Below are positions 42,834-51,350 of a DNA stretch of 64,000 nucleotides, piece by piece. Both the position numbers and the translations under genes were made by a program. The notes below the pieces were generated by a model. It searched no databases and had not been told where the DNA came from. It worked only from the letters and a program-made list of their open reading frames with translations. Each line of letters opens with the position of its first letter. The first letter of the stretch is position 1. The stretch lies in contig NZ_JACOOQ010000002.1 of the NCBI RefSeq assembly GCF_014287815.1, forward strand, positions 62,001 through 126,000, in the 5' to 3' direction. This DNA is from Clostridium lentum (lineage in GTDB: Bacteria; Bacillota; Clostridia; Clostridiales; Clostridiaceae).

Positions 42834-45131
42834 ATGTTAAAGAAAATTAAAGAGTTATTTATACCACAGCAACTTTTAAAAGGAAATTGTGGTATAGAGC
42901 GAGAAATGTTAAGAGTTGATAAAAATGGATATTTATCATTTACAGATCATCCAGGGATATTTGGAGATAAAGTTTTAAATCCTTATATAACTACAGATTT
43001 TTCAGAGAGTCAGGTGGAAATAATAACTCCTGCCTTAGATAAAATAGAAGAAACATATAGTTTTTCAAAGGCACTTTATGACATAGTAGCTTTAGAGATA
43101 GGTGATGAAATTTTATGGCCACAATCAATGCCATGTTTTATTCCAGAAGATGATGAAATACCTGTAGCTAAATATAGTGAAGAGGGAAGAGAAGCTGAAG
43201 AATATAGAAATAAGCTTTTAAAAAAATATGGTGGAAAGAAGCAACTTATATCAGGAATTCATTATAATTATTCTTTTAATGAAGAGATTATAAGAAAATT
43301 ATATGAAAGTAGTGACAAGGAATTAACATACAAGGAGTATAAAAATTCTATATATTTAAAGGTTGCAAGAAATTATTTAAGATATAGATGGATTATAGTT
43401 TATCTTTTAGGTGCAGCACCTGTAATACATGAAAGCTTTTTAAATGGATGCAGCTGTAAGCTTAAACAGATAAGTGAAGATGGGTATACTGTAGATGGTG
43501 CAGTTTCTCATAGAAATGGAGAATGTGGATATAGAAACAAAGAAGAACTTTATCCAAATTATGATACGGTAGAAGATTATGTTGAAAGCATCAATAAATA
43601 TGTAAATGATGGAGTGATAGATAGCTATAAGGAATTATATAGCCAGGTAAGATTAAAAGCTAAGAATCCTAAAAATTTCTTAAATTCATTACTAGAAGAT
43701 GGAATTAGCTATCTAGAATATAGAAGTATCGATATAAACCCATTTGAAAAGGGTGGTATAAGCTTAAATGATTTATATTTCCTTCAATTATTAAATATAT
43801 ATATGCTTATTAAAGAAGAAAGCAGTTATGATAAGTGGCAGCAAGAAGCTGTAAGAAATCAACACTTAGTTGCAAAATATGGCATAGAAAATGTTGATTT
43901 AATTAAAGATGGAGAAATAATTGATAGAAGAAGCTGGGGCTTAGAAATACTAAATGAAATGAAAGCTATGAATTCAGAGCTGAATTTAGGAAAAGAAGAT
44001 ATAATCAATGAAGCAATAGCAAAAATGGCAGATAGCTCATTAACATATGCCTATAAGTATAGAAAACTGATAGAAGAAAAAGGATATATAAAGGCTAATG
44101 TAGATTTAGCTGAAGGTTATAAGGAAAGTGCTTATAATAATAGATTTAAGTTAGAGGGATTTGAGGATTTAGAACTTTCTACTCAGATATTAATGAAGGA
44201 AGCTATAAAAAGAGGAATTAAGACTGATATAGTAGATAGAAGCGAAAACTTTATTTCTTTAACAAAGGGAGAAAAGGTTGAATATGTAAAGCAAGCCACG
44301 AAGACATCAAAGGATAATTATGTAACAGTACTTATCATGGAAAATAAAACTGTTACTAAAAAGGTATTAGCTAAAGAAGGTATCAAGGTTCCAGTTGGTG
44401 AAGAGTTCGATAGTCTTGCAGAAGCAAAGATTTGTATAAATAATTATATAGGAAAGCCTATAGTTATAAAGCCTAAATCAACTAATTTTGGTACTGGAAT
44501 AAACATATTTCCTGAAGGAGCAAATGCAGAAGATATAGAAAGAGCTTTTGAAATAGCATTTAAGTTTGATAAAACAGTGTTAATTGAAGAGTTTATCAAA
44601 GGAAAAGAATATAGGTTCTTGGTTATTGATGATAAAGTTGTAGGAATACTTCATAGAGTGCCAGCAAATGTTTTAGGTGATGGAGTAAAAACCATAAGAG
44701 AATTAGTTGAATTAAAAAATAAAAATCCTTTAAGAGGTAAGGGATATGTAACACCTCTTGAAAAAATAAACCTTGGTGAAAATGAAGCTATATTTTTAAA
44801 GCAACAAAATAAGGATTTTGACTATGTACCACTTGCAGGAGAAACAGTATATTTAAGAGAGAATTCCAATATCAGCACTGGAGGAGATAGTATAGATTAT
44901 ACAGATGATATACCACAAAAATTCAAGGATATCGCTGTAAAGGCAAGTAAAGCAGCTGGTGCTAAGATTTGCGGTGTGGATATGATGTTAGAGGATTATA
45001 GTGATGAAAATACTAATTACGCAATAATAGAAATTAACTTTAATCCAGCAATACATATACACTCATATCCATTTATAGGTACAGAAAGAAAAATTGCTGT
45101 AGAAGTACTTAAGTTATTAGAACTTGTATAG
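42834..45131 (+). CDS. gshF: Bifunctional glutamate-cysteine ligase / glutathione synthetase
   Basis: A 765-residue fusion enzyme making glutathione in one chain. The N-terminal gamma-glutamylcysteine ligase part (about 1-470) has GNCGIEREMLRVDKNG, TTDFSESQVEIITPALD and SGIHYNYSFNEE. The C-terminal ATP-grasp part (about 490-765) has KPIVIKPKSTNFGTGINIF, VLIEEFIKGKEYRFLVIDD and AIIEINFNPAIHIHSYPFIG, as in cyanophycin/D-Ala ligase-related GshF. Length is normal for GshF. It gives this anaerobe a thiol buffer. GAAGGAA ribosome site, own promoter. Confidence 0.96.
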   Translation: MLKKIKELFIPQQLLKGNCGIEREMLRVDKNGYLSFTDHPGIFGDKVLNPYITTDFSESQVEIITPALDKIEETYSFSKALYDIVALEIGDEILWPQSMPCFIPEDDEIPVAKYSEEGREAEEYRNKLLKKYGGKKQLISGIHYNYSFNEEIIRKLYESSDKELTYKEYKNSIYLKVARNYLRYRWIIVYLLGAAPVIHESFLNGCSCKLKQISEDGYTVDGAVSHRNGECGYRNKEELYPNYDTVEDYVESINKYVNDGVIDSYKELYSQVRLKAKNPKNFLNSLLEDGISYLEYRSIDINPFEKGGISLNDLYFLQLLNIYMLIKEESSYDKWQQEAVRNQHLVAKYGIENVDLIKDGEIIDRRSWGLEILNEMKAMNSELNLGKEDIINEAIAKMADSSLTYAYKYRKLIEEKGYIKANVDLAEGYKESAYNNRFKLEGFEDLELSTQILMKEAIKRGIKTDIVDRSENFISLTKGEKVEYVKQATKTSKDNYVTVLIMENKTVTKKVLAKEGIKVPVGEEFDSLAEAKICINNYIGKPIVIKPKSTNFGTGINIFPEGANAEDIERAFEIAFKFDKTVLIEEFIKGKEYRFLVIDDKVVGILHRVPANVLGDGVKTIRELVELKNKNPLRGKGYVTPLEKINLGENEAIFLKQQNKDFDYVPLAGETVYLRENSNISTGGDSIDYTDDIPQKFKDIAVKASKAAGAKICGVDMMLEDYSDENTNYAIIEINFNPAIHIHSYPFIGTERKIAVEVLKLLELV

Positions 45132-45165
45132 AACTTTATTTAAATAAAATATAGATAAGGGAGCT

Positions 45166-45192
45166 GCAAATAAAGGAAATTCCTTTATTTGC
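45166..45192 (+). terminator. Hairpin after gshF
   Basis: GCAAATAAAGGAA faces TTCCTTTATTTGC, a perfect 13-bp stem with a 1-nt nominal centre; the T tract after it is absent, so it may be a processing or weak termination site. Confidence 0.55.
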
Positions 45193-45330
45193 ATATGGAA
45201 AGGAAAGTAGATATGAAGTAGTATGAGTAGACTAAATTATTGAAGTATACTCATCATTCAAGTGTTTATTATATATAAAATATGTAGTATTATAAATTAT
45301 GATATATATATATAGAATGGAGAAGGTAAA

Positions 45331-45858
45331 ATGAAGGTAAATGTAGAAAATATTAAAGTTTTAAAAGTTGAACATAATGGAGAAATTATAGTTTTTAAAA
45401 GTGATGATATAGTATCATTAGAATATAAATCAGTATCAATTAAAGGAAGAATTGCACAAATTGCAGATACTTCTATTACAGTTGACTGTAGTACTATGTA
45501 TAATTCACAAATACATGAAGTTGCTATTAAGAATATAGAAATGATTATTAAAGAAACTGCATTTAATAAGCAAAGAGAAGATACGATAACTGTTGAGAGA
45601 ACTCCAGTAATTCAATTAGAAGAAAATGAAAGTGAAGCTGAAGAATTAGAATTAAATAATAATATAATTAATGATGAAGAAGAGGACATAGCCTTAGAAC
45701 CAATTTTAACAGCACAAGAAAAGAACTCATTGACAACTTTAGATGTAAAAGAACAAGAAAAGACTAAGGAGCAAGAAGAGCTAGATGAATCAGTAAGCCT
45801 TTTTGGAAATATAAAGAGAAATTATGCACAAGGAATAAGTCCAATATTTAATAAATAA
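45331..45858 (+). CDS. Unrecognised acidic protein (175 residues)
   Basis: Starts after AATGGAGAAGG. Residues 1-80 look like a small beta domain (VLKVEHNGEIIVFKSDDIVS; IKGRIAQIADTSITVDCSTM; HEVAIKNIEMIIKE), reminiscent of an SH3-like or Rho/Sm-like barrel. The remainder is acidic and low in complexity, with runs of Glu, Asn and Asp, and ends with a short motif SLFGNIKRNYAQGISPIFNK. No signal peptide or membrane helix. I do not recognise it. Single gene between gshF and the FUSC gene. Confidence 0.6.
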   Translation: MKVNVENIKVLKVEHNGEIIVFKSDDIVSLEYKSVSIKGRIAQIADTSITVDCSTMYNSQIHEVAIKNIEMIIKETAFNKQREDTITVERTPVIQLEENESEAEELELNNNIINDEEEDIALEPILTAQEKNSLTTLDVKEQEKTKEQEELDESVSLFGNIKRNYAQGISPIFNK

Positions 45859-45972
45859 ATTTCATTTATTTTATATTAACAGTAGCAATATAAGCTAGTT
45901 TTGGCCAGATTCCATTAGTACCTTAAATTCTTCTACAATTTTTTGTATTTAATAAAAAATTCATATAAAGAT

Positions 45973-46014
45973 AAAAATAACTTTATCCATAAAGGAAAGG
46001 ATAGAGTTATTTTT
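45973..46014 (+). promoter_or_regulatory. Terminator-like hairpin enclosing the FUSC ribosome site
   Basis: AAAAATAACTTTATCC (45973-45988) pairs along 16 bp with GGATAGAGTTATTTTT (45999-46014), one G-U pair. The ten-nt loop is ATAAAGGAAA, so the likely ribosome site AAAGGAAAGG is in the loop and upper stem, and the T5 tract touches the ATG at 46015. It could act as terminator for the gene before it and as a control element for the gene after it. Confidence 0.7.
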
Positions 46015-47805
46015 ATGTTTAAAAGTTTAGTAAAAAAATATAATGTTAATTTATATGGCATGTTTAAAAATGGGACGGTAGCAGTTATAACCATGTTTGG
46101 TGTATGGATATTATTTGGAGTTAAAAATATAATGATAGCTTTTCCTATTGCATTAACATCAACAGTATTAGGAAGACAGAATTTTTATGTTAAGACTTTC
46201 TATAAAGTTATGTGGTTAATTATTTTAGATATGCTTATAGTAGTTACTTCATTTATATCATCATTAAATCTTTATAGTGGAATAATAATAAATTTTATAG
46301 CAATATTTTTAATTATGTACAGCATAATTTCACAATATGATTTAACTTTTTATAAGCCATTTGTTATGCTCTATATATTTACTCAATATTCTACGGTATC
46401 TTTTAGTGAATTACCAGAAAGGCTTTATTCTGTGCTTTTTGGGGTAGCGGTTATTGTATCAGCAAGCTTTATAAAGAAAATAAATGAAAAATCTGTATTA
46501 GGTAATAGCATAGTTGTATATATAAGAATGTTAAAAGAGCAGGTGGAAAATATTAAAAGTAATGACTATTCAGATGAACTTAAAAATAAATGTACTGGAA
46601 AGATGAGAGAGTTAACTTATAAAGTATACATAAGCAGACATAGGAAATACCTAACTACCAATATAGGGATTATTCAATTTAATCTTTTGATAAATTTAGA
46701 ATATTTTAATTTACTTTTAAAAGATATAGCTTTAGAAAAAAGCTTAAAGGAAAAGGAGCTTTGTGATATAGAGCAGCTTTTAGATGGATTAGAAAAATAT
46801 GCCGCAGGAAATATAGAGGTAGATGACTTAGAAGAAAAAGTTCAATTATTTATTGATGATAATATTAATAAGAGTGAAGTATTCCCAATTGTTGGGGATA
46901 TATTTATGGAGGTATATAAGAACATAATGCGTTTATCTGAAATGAATAAAAAAGAAATAAATAAAGTATACAAAGAATGGCAAAGGTCTCATTTAGATAT
47001 CTTCAAAAATGTTTTTAAAGAATATTTTAATGTAAATAGTATAAGGTTTAAGTTTGCTATAAGAATGTCTATAACATTGACAATAGCACTTTTAGTAGGA
47101 GAGTTTTTAGGATTTTATAAAATAATATGGGCCATTATAACAATAATGTCTATTATGCAACCATATTATGAAGATACTATAACAAAAGCAAGAGATAGAA
47201 TTAAAGGAAATATATTAGCTATATTGATTACTGGAATTATTATTAATATGGTTGATAATAAATTCATAACTATATTAATTCTAATTTGCTCACTATATCT
47301 TTTATATGGATTTAAAGAGTATTATAAGATTTCATTGTTTGCAGCTGTGGCATCAATTTGCGTATCTTCACTAACTGAAAATATAAATGTATTAATATTT
47401 TTAAGAATAATATATGTAATAGATGGAGTGATATTGGTCTTAGTAGCCAATAAGGTTATATTCCCATACAGGCTTAAAGATGGAGTAAGGCAGCTGGTGA
47501 AAAAAATCAAGCTATATAATAAATATGTAATAGAAGATAGTAGAGATTATTTAAATAATAATGAAAATATTAATAATATAAGGGATGTAATAATTCATTT
47601 GATGCTTCTTATGCAAAAGCTCAATCTCAGAAATATGCAATATGGTGATGATAAAATTAATCAATTCATAGATATGAATAATTATTATTTAATTAAAACA
47701 TCCTATGATACACTTTTTAATTTTAATGTTAAAAAGAAAGGAAAAGATAATATCATAAAAGCATATGAAGAATTTAATAAAGCAAATATGGTTTTTAATG
47801 GATAG
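46015..47805 (+). CDS. FUSC-family membrane protein (aromatic acid exporter-like)
   Basis: A 596-residue protein with the FUSC layout: a block of about six hydrophobic segments (TVAVITMFGVWILFGVKN; FPIALTSTVLGRQNFYVK), a helical cytoplasmic region (about 170-345), a second membrane block (FAIRMSITLTIALLVGEFLG; WAIITIMSIMQPYYEDTITK) and a helical tail. The motif W-A-x-IT-x-MSIMQPYYEDT and ARDRIKGN are typical. Members export aromatic acids such as p-hydroxybenzoate. ATG 46015 is the only start with a ribosome site; an in-frame TTG at 45943 lies before the hairpin. Confidence 0.85.
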   Translation: MFKSLVKKYNVNLYGMFKNGTVAVITMFGVWILFGVKNIMIAFPIALTSTVLGRQNFYVKTFYKVMWLIILDMLIVVTSFISSLNLYSGIIINFIAIFLIMYSIISQYDLTFYKPFVMLYIFTQYSTVSFSELPERLYSVLFGVAVIVSASFIKKINEKSVLGNSIVVYIRMLKEQVENIKSNDYSDELKNKCTGKMRELTYKVYISRHRKYLTTNIGIIQFNLLINLEYFNLLLKDIALEKSLKEKELCDIEQLLDGLEKYAAGNIEVDDLEEKVQLFIDDNINKSEVFPIVGDIFMEVYKNIMRLSEMNKKEINKVYKEWQRSHLDIFKNVFKEYFNVNSIRFKFAIRMSITLTIALLVGEFLGFYKIIWAIITIMSIMQPYYEDTITKARDRIKGNILAILITGIIINMVDNKFITILILICSLYLLYGFKEYYKISLFAAVASICVSSLTENINVLIFLRIIYVIDGVILVLVANKVIFPYRLKDGVRQLVKKIKLYNKYVIEDSRDYLNNNENINNIRDVIIHLMLLMQKLNLRNMQYGDDKINQFIDMNNYYLIKTSYDTLFNFNVKKKGKDNIIKAYEEFNKANMVFNG

Positions 47806-47868
47806 TGATAAAGAAAATAGATTTTTGCATATATAGTAGTGTAGTAATTAATATTGAAAGGAAATATA

Positions 47869-48483
47869 ATGAAATACGAAAAAATATATCTTCCATATTT
47901 ATTTAATGCATTGGAACCTTATATAGATAAGGAAACAGTAGAAATTCACTATACTAAGCATTTACAAGGTTATGTTGATAATTTGAATAAGGTACTTAAA
48001 GGATATGAGGATTTTACAAAGGGTAAAACATTAGAGGATATATTAATGAATCCTAAAAAAATACCTAAAGAAATACGAGAAAAAGTAATAAACAACGGTG
48101 GAGGGGTATATAATCATAATTTGTACTTTTCAATTTTATATCCTAAGCCTAAAAGGAAACCAGAAGGAAAACTAATGGATAGAATAAAAAAACAGTACGG
48201 TTCTTTTGAACAGTTAAGAGAACTTATAAATGAAAATGCATTAAATAGATTTGGATCAGGATATAGCTTTCTTGTGAAGGAAAAGTATGGCAGGCTTCAT
48301 GTCATGAATACACTTAATCAAGATACACCACTTATATGTGGTTTTAAACCGATTTTATGTATAGATGTATGGGAACATGCTTATTATTTAAAATATAAGA
48401 ATTTAAGAGGTAAATATTTAGAAAACATATGGCAGATAATAAATTGGGCCAAGGTAGAGGAACTATATAATGGAAAAGTCTAA
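47869..48483 (+). CDS. sodA: Superoxide dismutase (Fe/Mn type)
   Basis: A 204-residue protein starting at ATG 47869 (MKYEKIYLPYLFNALEPYID) with GAAAGGAAA upstream; the longer frame begins at a TTG inside that site. Metal ligands: His in TVEIHYTKHLQGYV, His in GGVYNHNLYFSIL, and Asp and His in CIDVWEHAYYLKYKN. The usual GG(A/G)xxNHxxFW motif reads GGGVYNHNLYFS. It dismutates superoxide to H2O2 and O2. Single gene with a terminator. Confidence 0.92.
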   Translation: MKYEKIYLPYLFNALEPYIDKETVEIHYTKHLQGYVDNLNKVLKGYEDFTKGKTLEDILMNPKKIPKEIREKVINNGGGVYNHNLYFSILYPKPKRKPEGKLMDRIKKQYGSFEQLRELINENALNRFGSGYSFLVKEKYGRLHVMNTLNQDTPLICGFKPILCIDVWEHAYYLKYKNLRGKYLENIWQIINWAKVEELYNGKV

Positions 48484-48523
48484 AGGCGTATATAAGGAAT
48501 TTATAACTTTATAAAGTAATGGT

Positions 48524-48548
48524 AAAAGGAGCCGTAAGGTTCCTTTTT
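48524..48548 (+). terminator. Terminator of sodA
   Basis: AAAAGGAGCC / GGTTCCTTTT around GTAA, with T run. Confidence 0.85.
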
Positions 48549-48593
48549 AATATATATAGTTTTCTATGTGACTATGTTTAATTGAGGATAAAT

Positions 48594-48662
48594 ATGGAAA
48601 AGGTTTTTATGGTTGAAGATGATCCAAAGAATATATTAGATACTTATCTTAAGGTATACTGA
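48594..48662 (+). pseudogene. 22-codon ORF, possible response-regulator remnant
   Basis: ATG 48594 after TTGAGGA reads MEKVFMVEDDPKNILDTYLK then VY and a stop. The start resembles the phospho-acceptor N-end of response regulators (ILIVEDD). Either a real tiny peptide or the leftover of a lost gene; nothing in the following frames continues it. Confidence 0.3.
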
Positions 48663-48743
48663 AAGATACATTTTAATATTTTCTTTTTTTTGTTATACTT
48701 AATTAGTAAGGTAAATAGACATAATAAAAAAGAGGTGATAGCA

Positions 48744-50171
48744 ATGTTTCAAATAGTAAGGATGATAATAGATATAATAAATTTCTTTGCTATTTTTTAT
48801 ATGATTTTCAAAGAAAAGAGATCAGCCAATAGTATAATAGCATGGGTGCTTGTAATTTATATTGCTCCATTGGTGGGATTTATTGCATTTTTATTATTGG
48901 GAAGAAAAATTAATAATGCTAATATGTTTGGCATTAAAGAAATTGAATTAAAGTTATTCAAAGATTATATGAGGAAGACACAGAAGGAAGGTTATCTTGA
49001 AAAAGACAATAAAAATTATGATATGATTAACTCCATAGAGAGAATGGGATATTCGCCATATAGAGAAAAAAATCAAGTGATGATGTATAGCGATGGAAAA
49101 GAATTTTTCAGTGTTTTACTAGATTCTTTAAGAAAAGCTGAAAAGAGTATAAATATAGAATTTTACATATTTAAAACAGATGGAATAGGAAGCGAGATAC
49201 TATCAGTTTTAGAAGAGAAAGCTTCAAAAGGTGTAGAAGTAAGGCTTTTATATGATTCTGTTGGTAGCAGGACGTTGAATAGAAGAGTACTTAAAAAATT
49301 AACTTCATTAGGGGGGAAAACTGGTGAATTTTTCCCATCTTGGCTAAAAATTGTAAATTTAAATATGAATTTTAGAAATCATCGTAAAATTGTTGTTATT
49401 GACAATAAAGTAGGCTTTGTTGGAGGTTTTAACGTTGGAGATGAATATTTAGGTAAGGATGAGAAATTTGGTTACTGGAGAGATACTCATGTAAAAATAG
49501 AAGGTGATGCTGTTAAGGATTTAAATTCGAGATTTTTAGCTGATTGGAGATATGCTACTAAAGAAGAAGTAGATATACAAGAGGTATTTGCAGAAAATAG
49601 TATAGAAAGTGCAGGTGATAAGGGGGTTCAAATATTATCAAGTGGCCCTAATCTTAGTGATAGATTTGAAATTAAGCTTGCTTATTTAAAAATGATTCAA
49701 AAAGCAAGAAATTATATTTATATACAATCGCCATATTTAATTATAGATAATAGTATATCTGATGCTTTGAAGCTTGCTGCATTATCTGGTGTGGATGTAA
49801 GAATAATGATTCCTGGAAAAGGAGATCATCCATTTGTTTATTGGGCTAATCTTTTCTATGCAGGTGATCTTTTAGATTTTGGAGTAAAGATATACCATTA
49901 TGATAGAAATGCATTTTTACATGCTAAAACTCTTGTTATAGATGATGAGATTTGCTCTATTGGTACAGCAAACATGGATACAAGAAGTTTTGAATTAAAC
50001 TTTGAAATAAATGCATACATATATTCTAGTGAAATAGCGTGTAAGCAGAAAGAGCAATTTGAAAAAGATATTACAAAAAGTAATGAGCTTACTTTAGAGA
50101 TGTATAAAGGAAGAAATAATAAAACTAAAATTAAAGAAGGATTGTCAAAGCTATTTTCTTCAATATTATAG
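48744..50171 (+). CDS. cls: Cardiolipin synthase
   Basis: A 475-residue membrane enzyme joining two phosphatidylglycerol molecules. ATG 48744 (MFQIVRMIIDIINFFAIFYM) follows AGAGGTGA; the longer TTG frame has no ribosome site. Two N-terminal membrane helices (IIAWVLVIYIAPLVGFIAFL) precede two phospholipase D motifs: NFRNHRKIVVIDNKVGFVGG and FLHAKTLVIDDEICSIGTAN. RDTHVKIEG and MDTRSFELNFE are further Cls marks. Single gene with a bidirectional terminator. Confidence 0.96.
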   Translation: MFQIVRMIIDIINFFAIFYMIFKEKRSANSIIAWVLVIYIAPLVGFIAFLLLGRKINNANMFGIKEIELKLFKDYMRKTQKEGYLEKDNKNYDMINSIERMGYSPYREKNQVMMYSDGKEFFSVLLDSLRKAEKSINIEFYIFKTDGIGSEILSVLEEKASKGVEVRLLYDSVGSRTLNRRVLKKLTSLGGKTGEFFPSWLKIVNLNMNFRNHRKIVVIDNKVGFVGGFNVGDEYLGKDEKFGYWRDTHVKIEGDAVKDLNSRFLADWRYATKEEVDIQEVFAENSIESAGDKGVQILSSGPNLSDRFEIKLAYLKMIQKARNYIYIQSPYLIIDNSISDALKLAALSGVDVRIMIPGKGDHPFVYWANLFYAGDLLDFGVKIYHYDRNAFLHAKTLVIDDEICSIGTANMDTRSFELNFEINAYIYSSEIACKQKEQFEKDITKSNELTLEMYKGRNNKTKIKEGLSKLFSSIL

Positions 50172-50174
50172 AAT

Positions 50175-50207
50175 AAAAAACATGGATTAATGCAATCCAT
50201 GTTTTTT
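50175..50207. terminator. Bidirectional terminator
   Basis: AAAAAACATGGATT / AATCCATGTTTTTT between the convergent cls and LysR genes. Confidence 0.88.
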
Positions 50208-50208
50208 A

Positions 50209-51102
50209 TTAGCAGCTAGTTTTTTTTGAAAAATCATTTAGTTCATCGATAAAGACTTGAATTGTTTTTGACATGGTAATGTTTTTTGGTGTTATATAAG
50301 AGAAATATCTATAATACTTATCATTAAAGGTATTGATACAAATTTCTCTATTTGCAACGGCTGCTTCAGTAACTAAACTTGAGGTAAGAGTGATGCCAAG
50401 ATTATTTTTTACAGCTTCCTTAATAGCAGAGTTACTACCTAAAACTAATATTTTATTAGGAATTATTTTATTGCTTTCCAAGAACATATTGAAATATTCC
50501 CTGCTTCCGGAACCATCTTCCCTTACAATCCATAAGTGATTATTTAGCTCTTCATAGGATTTGATGTTAATCAGTTGGTTATTACTAGGATTAAAGGCTA
50601 AAACCAGTTGGTCCTTTAGGAAATATTCTTGATTAAAACTTCCTAGGGTAGGGGTTCCTTCTATAAGTCCAATATCAAGAGTTAAGTCTTTTAGATGTGA
50701 ACATATTAAAGAAGTGTTTTCAATAACAATTTCCACATCTATGTCTGGATATTTCTTTGAAAAAATTGAGATAAACTTAGGAAGAAAATATTCTCCAATT
50801 GTAAGACTTGTACCTATCTTTAAAGTACCTTTTAAGGAGTTATTATTATCTTTAACTTCTATATATGTAATATCAAGTAAATTTATTATTTCTTTTGCTT
50901 TTTCATATAATTTATATCCATTTTCTGTGATACATATGTTTTTTTGTTTAACAGAACGATTTATTAATGTAACATCAAAGGAGCTTTCTAAGTTTTTTAT
51001 ATGGGTACTAACGCTTGGTTGTGATAAGTTTAAGTATTCACCAGCTCTAGTAAAATTTTTATGTTCTACTACGGCAATGAAAGTTTTTAATTCTTCTAGC
51101 AT
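50209..51102 (-). CDS. LysR-family transcriptional regulator
   Basis: A 297-residue LysR protein. The HTH is MLEELKTFIAVVEHKNFTRA, GEYLNLSQPSVSTHIKNLES. The effector domain has LKIGTSLTIGEYFLPKFISI and WIVREDGSGSREYFNMFLES, the pattern of the CysL/YeiE branch, where REDGSGTR-like motifs line the ligand site. Divergent from the glycerol-1-phosphate dehydrogenase gene with about 250 bp between, so regulation of that gene is possible but not shown. AAGGGAGA ribosome site. Confidence 0.92.
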   Translation of the reverse strand: MLEELKTFIAVVEHKNFTRAGEYLNLSQPSVSTHIKNLESSFDVTLINRSVKQKNICITENGYKLYEKAKEIINLLDITYIEVKDNNNSLKGTLKIGTSLTIGEYFLPKFISIFSKKYPDIDVEIVIENTSLICSHLKDLTLDIGLIEGTPTLGSFNQEYFLKDQLVLAFNPSNNQLINIKSYEELNNHLWIVREDGSGSREYFNMFLESNKIIPNKILVLGSNSAIKEAVKNNLGITLTSSLVTEAAVANREICINTFNDKYYRYFSYITPKNITMSKTIQVFIDELNDFSKKTSC

Positions 51103-51350
51103 AAGATTCTCCCTTCAAAGTAATAATGAAAGTAAAATATAAGTTTATTATTAAAAATATTAATGATAATTATTTTTAATATTTATTTTACTTATGAATA
51201 TAATATATGAAGATTATACTATACAAGTAATATTTAAGGAAATAGTACTCTTTATTACTTGTGTATTATTTTCAATTAATATATCCTTATTTCAATATAA
51301 AAATGGTATAATTTTACATATAGAATATTATAGATGGATGGTGAGGATAT

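Noticed and set aside
50714..51142. Plus-strand frame of 142 codons over the LysR gene
   Set aside because: Antisense to an unmistakable LysR protein; composition is that of a shadow frame.
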